From positions 174,501 to 238,500 of the forward strand of contig CAUYUJ010014345.1 of the NCBI GenBank assembly GCA_963575745.1: 64,000 nucleotides of DNA. Direction: 5' to 3'. Both the position numbers and the translations under genes were made by a program. The notes under the pieces are model-generated. The model was given only the letters and a program-made list of their open reading frames with translations, was not told where the DNA came from and ran no database searches. Shown here piece by piece: positions 63,261 through 64,000 of the stretch (the first letter of the stretch is position 1; each line of letters opens with the position of its first letter). The stretch comes from Prorocentrum cordatum. Taxonomy: Eukaryota > Sar > Dinophyceae > Prorocentrales > Prorocentraceae.

Positions 63261-64000
63261 GGGTGTGGGGGCGACGGACGACGGGTGGAGGGGTCAGAGA
63301 AAAAACCTGCATGCATCAATGCAAGATGAGTCTGGGATGATAATGTCGGCATGATAGCGCAGGTGCCTCGTCCTCCTCCTCATCTTCCCCCTTCTCCTCC
63401 TCCTCCCTCCTCCTCCGCCTCCTCCTCCCCCCTCCCTCCCCATCCTCATCCTCATCCCCATCCTCGTCCTCCCCATCGCATCATTCCCTCTTCGTCCCTC
63501 CTCGTCGTTGTCCTCCTGTTGCTGCTGGTGCTGATGCTCTTGCCCATCCTACTACGCTACTAAGCCGTGCCCCCCCCCCCATCGCTCCCTCACAACTGCT
63601 TCGCACTCTGAATGGCATTGGTGCTATGCGTTTCCGCCTTTTCGCGTCATAGGATCATCCGACGCCTCACGATATCTGTAGGATGACGCAGCACCAAAAC
63701 CCCAAGAGGAACCACATATAGAGCCCCAAGGCCGCACCGAGGAGGAGGAGAAGGATGAGGAGGGGATGATGAGGAGGATTAAGCGGAAGAGGAGGATGAT
63801 GAGGAGGATCGCGACTTTGGGATGCTCCCGACTGGCGAGGTTACGTCCAGAACGCCAGTTCTGTGAGTGATGTCTTGGACCGTCCACTCGGCATCAGCGC
63901 GCGCACTTAACGATAATGATGATGAGACATATGATGATAACAACTGCAGGTGGTCTGCGCTCTTCGTTCGAGTAGGATGGGCTGGCGGGGATACGCGACG
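63261..64000. other. CCT tract and unassigned end of window
   Basis: 63365-63545 is CCT/TCATCC-rich. 63740-63815 is GGAGGATGATGAGG. No gene is supported; a minus frame at 63624-63887 is partly the complement of that tract. Confidence 0.6.

Noticed and set aside
1-64000. Bacterial origin of the window
   Set aside because: There are no ribosome-binding sites, operons or dense coding. The LINE, eukaryotic-type C5 methyltransferase, inferred introns and abundant satellites argue for a eukaryote.

Overview
This window looks like dinoflagellate nuclear DNA, probably of the Suessiales/Symbiodiniaceae or Prorocentrum kind. The evidence is compositional and qualitative. Most of the 64 kb is satellite, minisatellite and trinucleotide tract, and coding islands are few. 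Two small candidate genes have introns that appear to use GC donors and sit between short direct repeats. There is an intact LINE, a eukaryotic-type C5 cytosine methyltransferase in one long exon, and several long ORFs whose order of motifs matches multicopy uncharacterised families that I associate, from memory only, with dinoflagellate predicted proteomes. I saw no spliced-leader sequence, rRNA or tRNA, so the assignment is an inference.

Layout. 0-4.8 kb: a LINE with a coiled-coil ORF1 and an ORF2 carrying APE-type endonuclease and reverse transcriptase, ending in (TCA)14. 4.9-16.6 kb: tandem repeats (160, 73, 375 and 322 bp units, a GCCCAAGA-based dispersed family, a GCAATGCCA family) and polypurine/polypyrimidine tracts. 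16.7-17.1 kb: a coding-like fragment on the minus strand. 18.4-27.6 kb: two arrays of a 64-bp unit that can fold into a nested hairpin, with longer spacers and a duplicated composite block. 29.1-31.4 kb: an 18-bp GC-rich minisatellite split by a T-rich insert. 34.2-35.5 kb (minus): the C5 methyltransferase. 36.3-36.7 kb (minus): a probable exon. 37-43.6 kb: a GC-rich satellite block flanked on both sides by AT-rich islands. 44.5-45.2 kb: a pentamer satellite.

45.2-48.3 kb (minus): a large, disrupted gene with an AT-hook near its start and a methyltransferase-like SAM-binding motif near its end. 49.1-50.6 kb: a 62-bp double-hairpin satellite and a foldback structure. 51.1-52.1 kb: a C-rich minisatellite bounded by inverted repeats. 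52.6-56.7 kb (plus): a run of ORFs of uncharacterised families, the last ending in a degenerate PIP-box-like tail. 56.8-60.1 kb: two inverted paralogues of a Tyr/Gly/Lys/Asp-rich low-complexity protein, one frameshifted. 60.2-60.5 kb: a 33-bp hairpin array. 61.7-63.3 kb: two small lysine/alanine-rich genes, one on each strand, with AGGCAG-flanked introns.

Working together: nothing here behaves as an operon. The recurring theme is mobile or repetitive DNA beside DNA-modification or DNA-binding proteins (C5 methyltransferase, AT-hook plus methyltransferase-like protein, NLS-tailed and PIP-tailed proteins). At least four units of repeat DNA are built as inverted repeats. Frame breaks often fall in or near homopolymers, so pseudogenes and long-read consensus errors cannot be told apart from this sequence alone.
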